The notes: a model not told the origin generated them from the sequence alone. Counted from the stretch's first letter, positions 27,410 through 38,520 are shown. The stretch: 64,000 nt of DNA from Streptomyces triticisoli (GCF_003270085.1 NZ_QFDQ01000029.1:62001-126000), one strand, 5' to 3'. Numbers and translations: made by a program.

Positions 27410-30400
27410 ATGTTTCACGTGAAACCGATCGATCCGCGACTTCTCCGTCACGCCCGAGCCACCCGGCTCTTCCTGGTGGCCGTCGTCGGGCTGGGCGCCA
27501 TCGGCGCGGGGCTGGTCATCGCACAGGCGATGCTCATCGCCGAAGTGGTGGTGGGCGCCTTCCAGCACCGGATGGCGGTCGCCGAGCTCCGGACCCCCCT
27601 GCTCCTGTTGGTGGCCGTGGCCTGCGGTCGTGCGCTGGTCTCCTGGCTGACCGAGCTCGCCGCCCACCGGGCGAGTGCGGCGGTGAAGTCGGAGCTGCGC
27701 GGGCGGCTGCTGGAACGCGCGACGGCACTTGGCCCCGGCTGGCTGAGCGGGCAGCGGACCGGCTCGCTGGTCGCCCTGGCCACACGCGGAATCGACGCCC
27801 TGGACGACTATTTCTCGCGCTATCTGCCGCAGCTGGGACTGGCGGTGGTCGTCCCGGTGGCGGTGCTCGCGCGGATCGTCACCGAGGACTGGGTCTCCGC
27901 GGCCATCATCGTGGGCACCCTTCCGCTGATCCCCGTCTTCATGATGCTGATCGGCTGGGCCACACAGTCCCGCATGGACCGTCAGTGGCGGCTGCTGTCC
28001 CGACTGTCCGGGCACTTCCTCGACGTCGTGGCGGGGCTGCCGACCCTGAAGGTGTTCGGCCGGGCCAAGGCGCAGGCGGAGTCGATCCAGCGCATCACCG
28101 GTGAGTACCGGCGGGCGACCATGCGCACCCTGCGGATCGCCTTCCTGTCCTCGTTCGCCCTGGAACTGCTGGCCACGCTGTCGGTGGCCCTGGTCGCGGT
28201 CACGATCGGCATGCGGCTCGTCAGCGGCGACATGGACCTGTACGTCGGGCTGGTCATCCTCGTGCTCGCACCCGAGGCGTATCTCCCGCTGCGGCAGGTG
28301 GGCGCGCAGTACCACGCGGCGGCGGAGGGGCTGGCAGCGGCCGAGGAGATCTTCGCCGTGCTGGAGACCCCCGTGCCGAAGTCCGGCACGGGGGCCGCCC
28401 CGACGGGCGACCTGTCCTTCGAGCGGGTGAGCGTCCACTACCCCGGGCGGTCCGGAGACGCGGTGAAGGACATGTCCTTCACCGTGCGGCAGGGGGAGAC
28501 GGTCGCGCTCGTCGGGCCCAGCGGTGCGGGCAAGTCGACGCTGCTGAACGTTCTGCTGGGGTTCGTGCGGCCCACCGCGGGCCGGGTGCGGATCGCGGGA
28601 GTCGATCTCGCCGACATCGACCTGGAGCAGTGGCGGTCGCGGATCGCCTGGGTACCGCAGCGACCGCACCTGTACGCCGGGACGATCGCCGAGAACGTAC
28701 GGCTGGCACGGCCCGACGCGGACGACGCCGCCGTACGCAGTGCGCTGACCGACGCTGGTGCGCTGGAGTTCGTGGACGCGCTGCCCAAGGGAATGGACAC
28801 CGGGCTCGGCGAGGACGGGGCCGGGCTGTCCGCCGGGCAGCGCCAGCGGCTCGCGCTCGCCCGGGCCTTCCTCGCCGACCGGCCCGTCCTGCTGCTCGAC
28901 GAGCCGACGGCCGCGTTGGACGGAGCCACCGAGGCGGAGGTCGTGACAGCGGTGCGACGCCTGTCCGCCGGGCGGACGGTGCTGCTGGTGGTGCACCGGC
29001 CGGCCCTACTGGAGGTGGCGGACCGGGTGGTGCGCCTCGACGAGGCCGAGTCCCCCGCGCCCGCGCGGGCCGCGGTCCCGAGCGCCGCGACACAGCCGGC
29101 GGAAAAGCCGCAGCCGGGACCCACCGCCACCCCGGTCGGACCCGGGGCCGGGACCACGACAGGCGCGGGTGGCGTTCTCGCCCGGGTCCGGGCGATGTCC
29201 GGACCCCGGCGCGGCCGTCTCGCCCTCGCCCTGCTGTTCGGCAGCCTCGCGCTCGGCAGCGCGGTCGGGCTGATGGCCACGTCCGGATGGCTCATCTCGC
29301 GGGCGTCCCAGCAGCCCCCCGTGCTCTACCTGATGGTGGCCGTCACGGCGACCAGGGCCTTCGGCATCGGGCGGGCGGTCTTCCGGTACGCGGAACGGCT
29401 GGTGTCGCACGACGCCGTGCTGCGGATGCTGGCCGATACACGGGTGGCCGTCTACCGGCGGCTGGAACGGCTGGCGCCCGCCGGGCTGCGCCGGATGCGC
29501 CGCGGCGATCTGCTCACGCGGCTCGTCGCGGACGTGGACGCCCTGCAGGACTACTGGCTGCGCTGGCTGCTGCCCGCCGGTGCGGCACTGACCGTGTCCG
29601 CCGTCTCCGTCGCCTTCACCACCTGGCTGCTGCCCGAGGCCGGTGCGGTGCTCGCTGCCGGCCTGCTCGCAGCCGGGGCGGGCGTCCCCCTCGTCACCGG
29701 GGCCGTGTCACGGCGCGCCGAGCACCGGCTCGCCCCCGCACGCGGCGCCCTCGCCACCCGGGTGACCGACCTGCTCACCGGAACCGCCGAACTGACGGTC
29801 GCCGGCGCCCTGCCCGCCCGTACCGCCGTGGCCCGGCGGGCCGACGGCGTGCTGACCCGGATCGCCTCGCGCGCCGCCACCGCCACCGCGCTCGGTGACG
29901 GACTCACCGCCCTGATCTCCGGGCTGACCGTCGCGGCGGCGGCCCTCGTCGGCGCCCAGGCGGTCACCGACGGGCGGCTGGCCGGTGTGACCATGGCCGC
30001 CGTCGTCCTCACCCCGCTGGCCGCCTTCGAAGCGGTTCTCGGCATGCCGCTCGCCGTGCAGTACCGGCAACGGGTGCGCCGCAGCGCGGAGCGGGTGTAC
30101 GAGGTCCTGGACGCCCCCGAGCCCGTCCGTGAGCCGGAGCGGCCCCGGCAGACGCCCGCCTCCCCTTTCCCGCTCACCGTCGACAACCTGACGGCCCGGC
30201 ACGCGGGCCAGGACCGGCCGGCACTCGCCGGCGTCGGTCTGACGCTCCAGGAGGGCCGCAGGGTCGCCGTGGTCGGGCCGTCCGGGTCCGGCAAGACCAC
30301 GCTCGCCCAGGTGCTGCTGCGCTTCCTCGACGCGGAAGCGGGCGCCTACACCCTCGGCGGCGTCGACGCCCACACCCTGGCCGGCGACGACGTACGACGG

Positions 30401-30916
30401 CTGGTCGGGCTGTGTGCCCAGGACGCGCACCTCTTCGACAGCTCGGTGCGGGAGAACCTGCTGCTCGCGAAGAAGGACGCGACCGAGACCGAACTACGGG
30501 ACGCCCTGGCACGGGCCCGGCTGCTCGACTGGGCCGACACCCTGCCCGACGGGCTCGACACGCTCGTCGGCGAGCACGGGGCCCGGCTGTCGGGCGGGCA
30601 GCGGCAGCGGCTGGCCCTGGCTCGTGCGCTGCTCGCCGACTTCCCTGTGCTCGTGCTCGACGAGCCCGCCGAACACCTCGACCTGGCCACCGCCGACGCG
30701 CTCACCGCCGATCTGCTGGCCGCCACCGAGGGCCGTACGACGTTGCTCATCACGCACCGCCTGGCCGGGCTGGAGGCCGTGGACGAGGTGATCGTCCTGG
30801 ACCGGGGGCGCGTGGTTCAGCGGGGGGCGTACGCGGAGCTGGCCGCGCTGCCGGGACCGCTGCGGCGAATGGCCGAGCGGGAGGCGGAAACCCAGGTGCT
30901 GGTGGGGGCGAGGTAG
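27410..30916 (+). CDS. cydCD: Fused CydD-CydC thiol ABC exporter
   Basis: 1168 residues, two ABC half-transporters in one chain as is usual in actinobacteria. Half one: six TM helices then Walker A GPSGAGKST near residue 369, signature LSAGQRQRLALARA, Walker B VLLLDEPTAALD. An Ala/Pro linker spans about 540-590. Half two: TM helices then GPSGSGKTT near 957, LSGGQRQRLALARA, VLVLDEPAEHLD. It exports glutathione- or cysteine-like reductant needed for bd assembly. Start: ATG 27410 lies inside parS; GTG 27419, with AAGGG 10 bases upstream, may be the real start. The first signature has Ala for Gly. Confidence 0.95.
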   Translation: MFHVKPIDPRLLRHARATRLFLVAVVGLGAIGAGLVIAQAMLIAEVVVGAFQHRMAVAELRTPLLLLVAVACGRALVSWLTELAAHRASAAVKSELRGRLLERATALGPGWLSGQRTGSLVALATRGIDALDDYFSRYLPQLGLAVVVPVAVLARIVTEDWVSAAIIVGTLPLIPVFMMLIGWATQSRMDRQWRLLSRLSGHFLDVVAGLPTLKVFGRAKAQAESIQRITGEYRRATMRTLRIAFLSSFALELLATLSVALVAVTIGMRLVSGDMDLYVGLVILVLAPEAYLPLRQVGAQYHAAAEGLAAAEEIFAVLETPVPKSGTGAAPTGDLSFERVSVHYPGRSGDAVKDMSFTVRQGETVALVGPSGAGKSTLLNVLLGFVRPTAGRVRIAGVDLADIDLEQWRSRIAWVPQRPHLYAGTIAENVRLARPDADDAAVRSALTDAGALEFVDALPKGMDTGLGEDGAGLSAGQRQRLALARAFLADRPVLLLDEPTAALDGATEAEVVTAVRRLSAGRTVLLVVHRPALLEVADRVVRLDEAESPAPARAAVPSAATQPAEKPQPGPTATPVGPGAGTTTGAGGVLARVRAMSGPRRGRLALALLFGSLALGSAVGLMATSGWLISRASQQPPVLYLMVAVTATRAFGIGRAVFRYAERLVSHDAVLRMLADTRVAVYRRLERLAPAGLRRMRRGDLLTRLVADVDALQDYWLRWLLPAGAALTVSAVSVAFTTWLLPEAGAVLAAGLLAAGAGVPLVTGAVSRRAEHRLAPARGALATRVTDLLTGTAELTVAGALPARTAVARRADGVLTRIASRAATATALGDGLTALISGLTVAAAALVGAQAVTDGRLAGVTMAAVVLTPLAAFEAVLGMPLAVQYRQRVRRSAERVYEVLDAPEPVREPERPRQTPASPFPLTVDNLTARHAGQDRPALAGVGLTLQEGRRVAVVGPSGSGKTTLAQVLLRFLDAEAGAYTLGGVDAHTLAGDDVRRLVGLCAQDAHLFDSSVRENLLLAKKDATETELRDALARARLLDWADTLPDGLDTLVGEHGARLSGGQRQRLALARALLADFPVLVLDEPAEHLDLATADALTADLLAATEGRTTLLITHRLAGLEAVDEVIVLDRGRVVQRGAYAELAALPGPLRRMAEREAETQVLVGAR
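27412..27425. promoter_or_regulatory. parS site, perfect, overlapping the cydCD start
   Basis: Exact GTTTCACGTGAAAC, 23 bases after the previous copy. The ATG at 27410 reads into it (encoding M-F-H-V-K), and the GTG inside the palindrome at 27419 is the alternative start of cydCD. Confidence 0.93.
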
Positions 30917-30961
30917 CGGCTCACCCGTGCGCCAGGTCCCGCCGGGTGGGCAGCGCGCCCG

Positions 30962-31849
30962 TCACAGCCGCTCCCCCAGCATCCGTTCGATCACCGCGGC
31001 GACCCCGTCCTCGTTGTTGGCGAACGTCATTCCCGAGGCCGCGGCGATCGCGTCGGGGTGGGCGTTGCCCATGGCGTAGGACCGGCCGGCCCAGGTGAGC
31101 ATCTCGATGTCGTTCGGCATGTCACCGAAGGCGACGACCTCCTCGTGCGAGATGCCGCGCTCGGCACAGCACAGTGCCAGAGTGCTCGCCTTGGAGACGT
31201 CCGGACCGCTGATCTCCAGCAGAGCGCTGGGGCTGGACCGGGTGATCGTGGCGTGCTCGCCGACGGCGAGCCGGGCGACGGTGAGGAACGCGTCCGGGTC
31301 CAGGGTGGGGTGGTAGGCGAGGATCTTCAGGATCGGCTGCTCGGTGCCGGCCCCGTCCGCCGCCAGCAACTCCTCGGCGGGTGCCAGGGCGTCGGGTCTC
31401 TCCATGTGCAGCTTCGGATAGGCCGGCTCCTGATAGAAGCCGTACGTCTGCTCGACCGCGTACACCGTGCCCGGTACCGCCTCGCGCACCAGCCGTACCG
31501 CGTCCAGCGCGCTCTTCCGTGCCAGCTCCCGCACCTTCACGAAGCGGTGGGCGCCGGGACCGCCGTGCAGATCGACCACGGCCGCGCCGTTGCCGCAGAT
31601 CGCCAGGCCGTGCCCGTGGACGTGGTCGGCGACCACGTCCATCCAGCGGGCCGGACGGCCGGTGACGAAGAAGACCTCGATGCCCGCCTCCTCCGCGGCC
31701 GCCAGGGCGGCGATCGTGCGGGGGGAGACCGACTTGTCGTCACGCAGCAGGGTGCCGTCGAGATCGGTGGCGATCAGCCGCGGCGGCAGGGCGGCGGCCG
31801 GGGTTTCGGGCTGTCGAGTCGCTGAGGTCACCGTGGCATTGTCCCGCAT
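30962..31849 (-). CDS. HAD-superfamily Cof-type phosphatase
   Basis: 295 residues from the ATG at 31849 ([15 protein letters not shown]); a GTG at 31831 is also possible. HAD motif I is DLDGTLL near residue 30, motif II the Thr in VFFVTGR, motif III the Lys of SKASTL, motif [12 protein letters not shown] near residue 245. The C2-type cap lies between. Such enzymes dephosphorylate sugar phosphates, FMN precursors or similar. It is convergent with cydCD. A paralogue with the same opening text lies at 39704. Confidence 0.9.
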   Translation of the reverse strand: MRDNATVTSATRQPETPAAALPPRLIATDLDGTLLRDDKSVSPRTIAALAAAEEAGIEVFFVTGRPARWMDVVADHVHGHGLAICGNGAAVVDLHGGPGAHRFVKVRELARKSALDAVRLVREAVPGTVYAVEQTYGFYQEPAYPKLHMERPDALAPAEELLAADGAGTEQPILKILAYHPTLDPDAFLTVARLAVGEHATITRSSPSALLEISGPDVSKASTLALCCAERGISHEEVVAFGDMPNDIEMLTWAGRSYAMGNAHPDAIAAASGMTFANNEDGVAAVIERMLGERL

Positions 31850-31898
31850 ATGCCCGCACGACCGTGCGACACTCCGCACATTTGAGGGGTTGCCTCGG

Positions 31899-32801
31899 TC
31901 ACGTCAGCTGGGCGGGCGCTTCCAGGGCGATCCGCTCGAAGACCTTCTCCTCCGCGGCGAAGTCCGAGTCGGGGATGGGCCAGTGGATCACGATCTCGGT
32001 GAAACCCAGCTCTTGGTGGCGGCCTGCGAAGTCGACGAACGCGTCGAGGGACTCCAGCGGCCGACCCCGGTCCGGGGTGAATCCGGTCAGCAGAACCTTG
32101 TCGAGCGCGGCAACGTTACGGCCCGCCTCGGCACAGGCGTCCGCGAGCTTCTCGGCCTGAGCGCGGAGGGCCTGAACGGACTGCTCCGGCGTGCCGTTCT
32201 CGTACAGCCTGGGGTCACCGGTGGTCACCCACGCCTGCCCGTACCGCGCCGCGAGCCGCAGCCCGCGCGGACCGGTCGCGGCCACCGCGAACGGCAGCCG
32301 GGGACGCTGCACACAGCCGGGGATGGTGCGGGCCTCGTGGGCCGAGTAGAAGTCGCCCCTGTAGGACACCGCGTCCTCGGTCAGTAGTCGGTCGAGCAGG
32401 GAGACGAACTCGGCGAACCGGTCGGCCCGCTCCCGCGGCGTCCACGGCTCCTGTCCGAGCGCGGTGGCGTCGAAGCCGTTGCCGCCCGCGCCGATGCCGA
32501 GCGTGATCCGCCCGCCGGAGATGTCGTCGAGGGAGATCAGCTCCTTGGCGAGAGTGACCGGATGCCGGAAGTTCGGCGAGGTCACCAGCGTGCCCAGCCG
32601 CAGCCGGTCGGTCACGGCCGCGGCAGCGGTCAGTGTCGGCACCGCCCCGAACCACGGACCGTTCCGGAAGCTGCGCCAGGACAGATGGTCGTAGGTGTAG
32701 GCGGCGTGGAAACCGAGCTGCTCGGCACGGGTCCATGCCGAACGGCCGCCCTCCTGCCAGCGGCGGTACGGAAGGATCACGGTGCTCAGACGCAGACTCA
32801 T
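31899..32801 (-). CDS. LLM-class flavin/F420-dependent oxidoreductase
   Basis: 300 residues from the ATG at 32801 ([15 protein letters not shown]). The bacterial-luciferase-like barrel shows [33 protein letters not shown], the [18 protein letters not shown] motif near residue 105, and [24 protein letters not shown]. In actinomycetes this subclass commonly uses F420, but FMN cannot be excluded. The substrate is unknown. A parS is 27 bases upstream of the start. Confidence 0.88.
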   Translation of the reverse strand: MSLRLSTVILPYRRWQEGGRSAWTRAEQLGFHAAYTYDHLSWRSFRNGPWFGAVPTLTAAAAVTDRLRLGTLVTSPNFRHPVTLAKELISLDDISGGRITLGIGAGGNGFDATALGQEPWTPRERADRFAEFVSLLDRLLTEDAVSYRGDFYSAHEARTIPGCVQRPRLPFAVAATGPRGLRLAARYGQAWVTTGDPRLYENGTPEQSVQALRAQAEKLADACAEAGRNVAALDKVLLTGFTPDRGRPLESLDAFVDFAGRHQELGFTEIVIHWPIPDSDFAAEEKVFERIALEAPAQLT

Positions 32802-32827
32802 GGGCCCGAGCCTAAGCGCCCGCAAGT

Positions 32828-32841
32828 GTTTCACGTGAAAC
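32828..32841. promoter_or_regulatory. parS site, perfect
   Basis: Exact GTTTCACGTGAAAC in the gap between the LLM oxidoreductase and the KptA gene. Confidence 0.93.
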
Positions 32842-32893
32842 CTTCACCGTACGCGGCCGGGTGATCCAGGCCGCCGGCCATGCCGGACCGGGC

Positions 32894-33442
32894 TCAATGG
32901 TGGGTGGGAAACCGCAGGTAGCGAGGTGGCACGGCCTTCGTCAGCCATACCCCGTTGGCGCTGACGCGGAAGACATGACCGTCGCGGTGCATGGCGGCCG
33001 CGTCCACGGCGAGCACCACCGGACGGCCGCGGCGGGCGCCGACACGGGTCGCGGTCTCGCGATCGGGTGAGAGGTGCACGTCGTGCCGGTTCATGGGCCG
33101 CAGGCCTTCGATGCGGATGGCGGCCAGGCTGCGGGCCACCGTCCCGTGGTAGAGGTACGGCGGCGGGGTCACGGCCGGCAGCGCGAGGTCGACCTCGACG
33201 CTGTGGCCCTGACTGGCGCGGATGCGGGTGCCCTCGATCGCGAAGCGCCGCTTGTCGTTGGTGACGACCACATGGTCAAGTTCCTCGCGCGAGATGCGGA
33301 AGCCGTGGGCGGCCGCCGCCGCGAGCAGCGTGTCGATCTCGACCCAGCCGCCCTCGTCGAGGGTGAGCCCGATCCTCCCGGGCTGGTGACGGAGGTGTGC
33401 GGAGAGGTACCTCGACACCTTCACGGTGCGCCTTTCGTCCAT
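32894..33442 (-). CDS. kptA: RNA 2'-phosphotransferase, Tpt1/KptA family
   Basis: 182 residues, normal length. KptA removes a 2'-phosphate from RNA using NAD+. N-terminal winged-helix-like half: SRYLSAHLRHQPGRIGLTLDEGGWVEIDTLL. C-terminal ADP-ribosyltransferase-like half: YLYHGTVARSLAAI and MNRHDVHLSPDRETA. The family's catalytic Arg-His-Arg-Arg set is plausible at SAHLRH, LYHGT, NRHDVHLS and the later VGARRGR. Bacteria lack the tRNA splicing pathway that makes its known substrate, so the role is unknown. Immediately upstream is a DnaA-box group. Confidence 0.93.
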   Translation of the reverse strand: MDERRTVKVSRYLSAHLRHQPGRIGLTLDEGGWVEIDTLLAAAAAHGFRISREELDHVVVTNDKRRFAIEGTRIRASQGHSVEVDLALPAVTPPPYLYHGTVARSLAAIRIEGLRPMNRHDVHLSPDRETATRVGARRGRPVVLAVDAAAMHRDGHVFRVSANGVWLTKAVPPRYLRFPTHH

Positions 33443-33499
33443 CCGACCAGCCTGCCGGGAGAGACGAACATCACGCAGGTCAATTTCGACCGGGAGGTT

Positions 33500-33554
33500 T
33501 GATCCACAGCCAAGTTGCCTTATCCACAGGAGAATTGACAGAACCTGTGGACAA
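33500..33554. promoter_or_regulatory. DnaA-box group upstream of kptA
   Basis: Three boxes in 55 bases: 33500-33508 TGATCCACA (near match), 33520-33528 TTATCCACA (perfect E. coli-type box) and 33546-33554 on the minus strand TTGTCCACA (perfect Streptomyces consensus). They fill the gap between kptA and the stop of the hydrolase-SDR gene. Confidence 0.75.
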
Positions 33555-33565
33555 CGGCCGTTGAT

Positions 33566-35350
<1,785 letters not shown>

Positions 35351-35376
35351 GCGCGTCACCTCTCCCGAGACCGTGT

Positions 35377-35407
35377 GGGACCTTAAGGGTGTGACCCTTA
35401 AGGTCCC
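35377..35407. promoter_or_regulatory. 31-base perfect palindrome, probable operator
   Basis: Arms GGGACCTTAAGGGT and ACCCTTAAGGTCCC around GTG. It lies between the divergent starts of the hydrolase-SDR fusion (35350) and the ABC ATPase (35485). The arm length and central AT-rich CCTTAAGG cores suit a dimeric repressor such as a TetR or MarR protein, but no regulator gene is adjacent. An RNA hairpin is the alternative. Confidence 0.75.
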
Positions 35408-35484
35408 CGTAATACTCGAGTCTGATGCCAAGACGGCTCTCGGGTCTGACGACGTGCGGGGCGCGGGTCACTACCGTCGGGGGC

Positions 35485-36477
35485 GTGACTGTGATCGCGA
35501 CCGAAAGCCTGAGCAAGCGGTTCCCCAGGGTGACCGCTCTTGACCGGCTCTCCGTGGACGTCGGACCCGGTGTGACCGGACTCGTCGGCGCCAACGGAGC
35601 CGGCAAGTCCACACTCATCAAGATCCTGCTGGGTCTGTCCCCCGCCACCGAGGGCCGCGCCGAAGTGCTCGGCCTCGATGTCGCCTCCAAGGGCGCCGCC
35701 ATCCGCGAGCGCGTGGGCTACATGCCGGAGCACGACTGTCTGCCGCCCGACGTCTCGGCCACCGAGTTCGTCGTCCACATGGCGCGCATGTCCGGGCTGC
35801 CCCCGACGGCCGCGCGCGAGCGCACCGCGGACACCCTGCGCCACGTCGGCCTGTACGAGGAGCGCTACCGCCCCATCGGTGGCTACTCCACCGGCATGAA
35901 GCAGCGCGTCAAGCTCGCCCAGGCCCTGGTGCACGACCCGCGGCTGGTCTTCCTCGACGAGCCGACCAACGGCCTCGACCCGGTCGGCCGCGACGAGATG
36001 CTCGGCCTGATCCGCCGCATCCACACCGACTTCGGCATCTCGGTCCTGGTCACCTCCCACCTGCTGGGCGAGCTCGAACGCACCTGTGACCACGTCGTCG
36101 TCATCGACGGCGGCAAGCTGCTGCGTTCCAGCTCCACCACCGACTTCACCCAGACCACGACCACCCTCGCCGTCGAGGTCACCGACAGCGACGAGCACCC
36201 GGACGGTACCCGCGCGGTGCGCGACGCGCTCCACGCGCGCGGGGTGGACACCCAGGACAGCACGGGCCTGCCGGGCGCCGGCCACGTCCTGCTGCTCACC
36301 GCGCAGGGCGAGGAGACGTACGACCTGGTGCGGGACGTGATCGCGGACCTGGGCCTCGGCCTGGTGCGCATGGAGCAGCGCCGGCACCACATCTCGGAGG
36401 TCTTCCGGGACAACGACGAACAGAACGACGAACAGCGCGACGGACAGCGGAAGGAGGCGGTCGGCCATGGCCGTTGA
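35485..36477 (+). CDS. ABC transporter ATP-binding protein (ABC-2 export type), set A
   Basis: 330 residues from the GTG at 35485 (VTVIATESLSKRFP). Walker A GANGAGKST near residue 38, signature YSTGMKQRVKLAQAL near 135, Walker B LVFLDEPTNGLDP, switch His in LVTSHLLGELE. The C-terminal 100 residues are an extension typical of NatA/CcmA-like exporter ATPases. Its 3' end overlaps the following permease gene by 11 bases, so the two are translationally coupled. First of two adjacent ATPase-permease pairs; the substrate is unknown. Confidence 0.92.
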   Translation: MTVIATESLSKRFPRVTALDRLSVDVGPGVTGLVGANGAGKSTLIKILLGLSPATEGRAEVLGLDVASKGAAIRERVGYMPEHDCLPPDVSATEFVVHMARMSGLPPTAARERTADTLRHVGLYEERYRPIGGYSTGMKQRVKLAQALVHDPRLVFLDEPTNGLDPVGRDEMLGLIRRIHTDFGISVLVTSHLLGELERTCDHVVVIDGGKLLRSSSTTDFTQTTTTLAVEVTDSDEHPDGTRAVRDALHARGVDTQDSTGLPGAGHVLLLTAQGEETYDLVRDVIADLGLGLVRMEQRRHHISEVFRDNDEQNDEQRDGQRKEAVGHGR

Positions 36478-37375
36478 GCACTCCGCGGCACCGCCCTCGG
36501 GCGACCAGACCCGCATCCACAACATCGGCTACCGCAGCTACGACGGCCCCCGCCTCGGCCGCGCCTACGCCCGCCGCTCGCTGTACTCGCAGTCCCTGCG
36601 CGGCGCCTACGGCCTCGGCCGCTCGGTGAAGTCCAAGGTGCTGCCCATGCTGCTGTTCGTGGTGATGTGCGTGCCCGCGGCCATCATGGTCGCCGTCGCG
36701 GTCGCCACCAAGGCCAAGGACCTGCCCATCGCCTACACGGACTACGCCCTCATCATGCAGGCCGTCATCAGCCTCTACGTCGCCTCGCAGGCACCCCAGT
36801 CCGTCTCCCGCGACCTGCGCTTCAAGACCGTACCGCTGTACTTCTCGCGGCCCATCGAGACCGCCGACTACGTCCGCGCCAAGTACGCGGCGCTGGCCTC
36901 GGCGCTGTTCATCCTGACCGCCGCCCCGCTGCTGGTGCTCTACGTGGGCGCACTGCTGGCCAAGCTGGACTTCGCAGACCAGACCAAGGGGTTCGCCCAG
37001 GGATTCGTCTCCGTGGCACTGCTCTCCCTGCTCTTCGCCGGCATCGGCCTGGTCATCGCCGCCGTCACCCCGCGCCGCGGCTTCGGCATCGCCGCCGTGA
37101 TCGCCGTACTGACCATCTCCTACGGCGCCGTCTCCACCCTCCAGGCCATCGCGGACGCCCGCAACAACACCGGAGCCATCCCCTGGATCGGCCTGTTCTC
37201 GCCGGTCACCCTGATCGACGGAGTGCAGACCGCCTTCCTGGGCGCGACCTCCTCGACACCCGGCGGTGTCGGCCCGACGAACGGCGAGGGCATCGTGTAC
37301 GTCCTCGCAGTCCTCGGCCTCATTGCCACCAGCTACGGCCTGTTGGTGCGCCGCTACAAGAAGGTGGGACTTTGA
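36467..37375 (+). CDS. ABC-2 type permease, set A
   Basis: 302 residues with six hydrophobic segments after a 55-residue cytoplasmic N-terminus that contains IHNIGYRSYDGPRLGRAYARR. It overlaps the ATPase gene by 11 bases. Between the first TM pair lies the typical polar loop (VSRDLRFKTVPLYFSRPIE) shared with the second permease, which has KPLKRPTI at the same place. Forms the membrane part of exporter set A. Confidence 0.9.
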   Translation: MAVEHSAAPPSGDQTRIHNIGYRSYDGPRLGRAYARRSLYSQSLRGAYGLGRSVKSKVLPMLLFVVMCVPAAIMVAVAVATKAKDLPIAYTDYALIMQAVISLYVASQAPQSVSRDLRFKTVPLYFSRPIETADYVRAKYAALASALFILTAAPLLVLYVGALLAKLDFADQTKGFAQGFVSVALLSLLFAGIGLVIAAVTPRRGFGIAAVIAVLTISYGAVSTLQAIADARNNTGAIPWIGLFSPVTLIDGVQTAFLGATSSTPGGVGPTNGEGIVYVLAVLGLIATSYGLLVRRYKKVGL

Positions 37376-37598
37376 ACCCTCCCCCTCGCGAACGGGGAGG
37401 ATTCCTGGCTCACGCCGCTCGGCCGCTCCGCGAGCGATCGAGTCTCACACGATCGACACCAGCCGGGTTGGAACCAGCCCGGTTCCCCAATGGAATGGAG
37501 GGTGCTGTGCTGGCTTGGTTCTCGCTCAGCACGCCGCGAGCGCACCGCAGTGCCGTGCCTTGCTGTGTCAAGAGCCGGGTATTCCTCCGGAGGTTGCG
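37376..37598. other. 223-base gene-free insert rich in hairpins inside the ABC operon
   Basis: Unlike the overlapping or 10-base joints elsewhere in this operon, the two transporter sets are separated by this stretch. It starts with a CCTCCCC/GGGGAGG hairpin (37378-37400), followed by CGCTC/GAGCG, GGGTT/AACC and further short inverted repeats. Open frames through it look non-coding. It may be a remnant of a small palindromic mobile element of the IS200/IS605 type or a structured leader for the second set. The CCTCCGGAGG at about 37585 supplies the ribosome site of the next gene. Confidence 0.45.
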
Positions 37599-38510
37599 GT
37601 GACCACTCTGAGCATCGACCACGTCTCCCGCTGGTTCGGCAACGTGGTCGCCGTCAACGACATCACCATGACGATCGGCCCCGGCGTCACCGGCCTGCTC
37701 GGCCCCAACGGCGCCGGAAAGTCCACGCTGATCAACATGATGGCCGGTTTCCTCGCCCCCTCCACGGGCAGCGTCACCCTCGACGGACAGCCGGTGTGGC
37801 GCAACGAGCGGATCTACCGGCACATCGGCATCGTCCCCGAGCGGGAGGCGATGTACGACTTCCTCACCGGCCGCGAGTTCGTCGTCGCCAACGCCGAACT
37901 GCACGGCCTGGGCGCCAAGGCCGCCCAGAAGGCACTCGCCACCGTCGAGATGGAGTACGCGCAGGACCGGAAGATCTCCACCTACTCCAAGGGCATGCGG
38001 CAGCGCGTGAAGATGGCGAGCGCCCTCGTGCACGATCCCTCACTGCTCCTGCTCGACGAGCCGTTCAACGGCATGGACCCGCGCCAGCGCATGCAGCTGA
38101 TGGACCTGCTGCGGCGCATGGGCGACGAGGGCCGCACGGTGCTGTTCTCCTCCCACATCCTGGAGGAGGTCGAGCAGCTCGCCTGGCACATCGAGGTCGT
38201 CGTCGCCGGACGCCACGCGGCCAGCGGCGACTTCCGCAAGATCCGCCGCCTGATGACCGATCGCCCGCACCGCTACCTGGTGCGCTCCAGCGACGACCGC
38301 GCGCTCGCGGCCGCGCTGATCGCCGACCCCTCGACCTCCGGCATCGAGGTCGACCTCGCCGAGGGCGCACTGCGCGTCCAGGCCGTCGACTTCGGCCGGT
38401 TCACGGTCCTGCTGCCGAGGGTGGCCCGGGACCACGGCATCCGGCTGCACACGGTCTCGCCGTCCGACGAGTCCCTCGAGTCCGTCTTCTCGTACCTGGT
38501 CGCGGCGTAG
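37599..38510 (+). CDS. ABC transporter ATP-binding protein (ABC-2 export type), set B
   Basis: 303 residues from the GTG at 37599, with GGAGG 6-10 bases before it. Walker A GPNGAGKST near residue 38, signature YSKGMRQRVKMASAL near 132, Walker B LLLLDEPFNGMDP, switch HILEEVEQLA. The C-terminal extension is shared with the set A ATPase, so the two are paralogues from duplication. A permease follows after 10 bases. Substrate unknown. Confidence 0.92.
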   Translation: MTTLSIDHVSRWFGNVVAVNDITMTIGPGVTGLLGPNGAGKSTLINMMAGFLAPSTGSVTLDGQPVWRNERIYRHIGIVPEREAMYDFLTGREFVVANAELHGLGAKAAQKALATVEMEYAQDRKISTYSKGMRQRVKMASALVHDPSLLLLDEPFNGMDPRQRMQLMDLLRRMGDEGRTVLFSSHILEEVEQLAWHIEVVVAGRHAASGDFRKIRRLMTDRPHRYLVRSSDDRALAAALIADPSTSGIEVDLAEGALRVQAVDFGRFTVLLPRVARDHGIRLHTVSPSDESLESVFSYLVAA

Positions 38511-38520
38511 GAGGCCCACG

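Noticed and set aside
27373-28104. Plus-strand 243-codon frame starting MFHVKRTLG
   Set aside because: Out of frame with cydCD, starts inside a parS site, and shows shadow composition.
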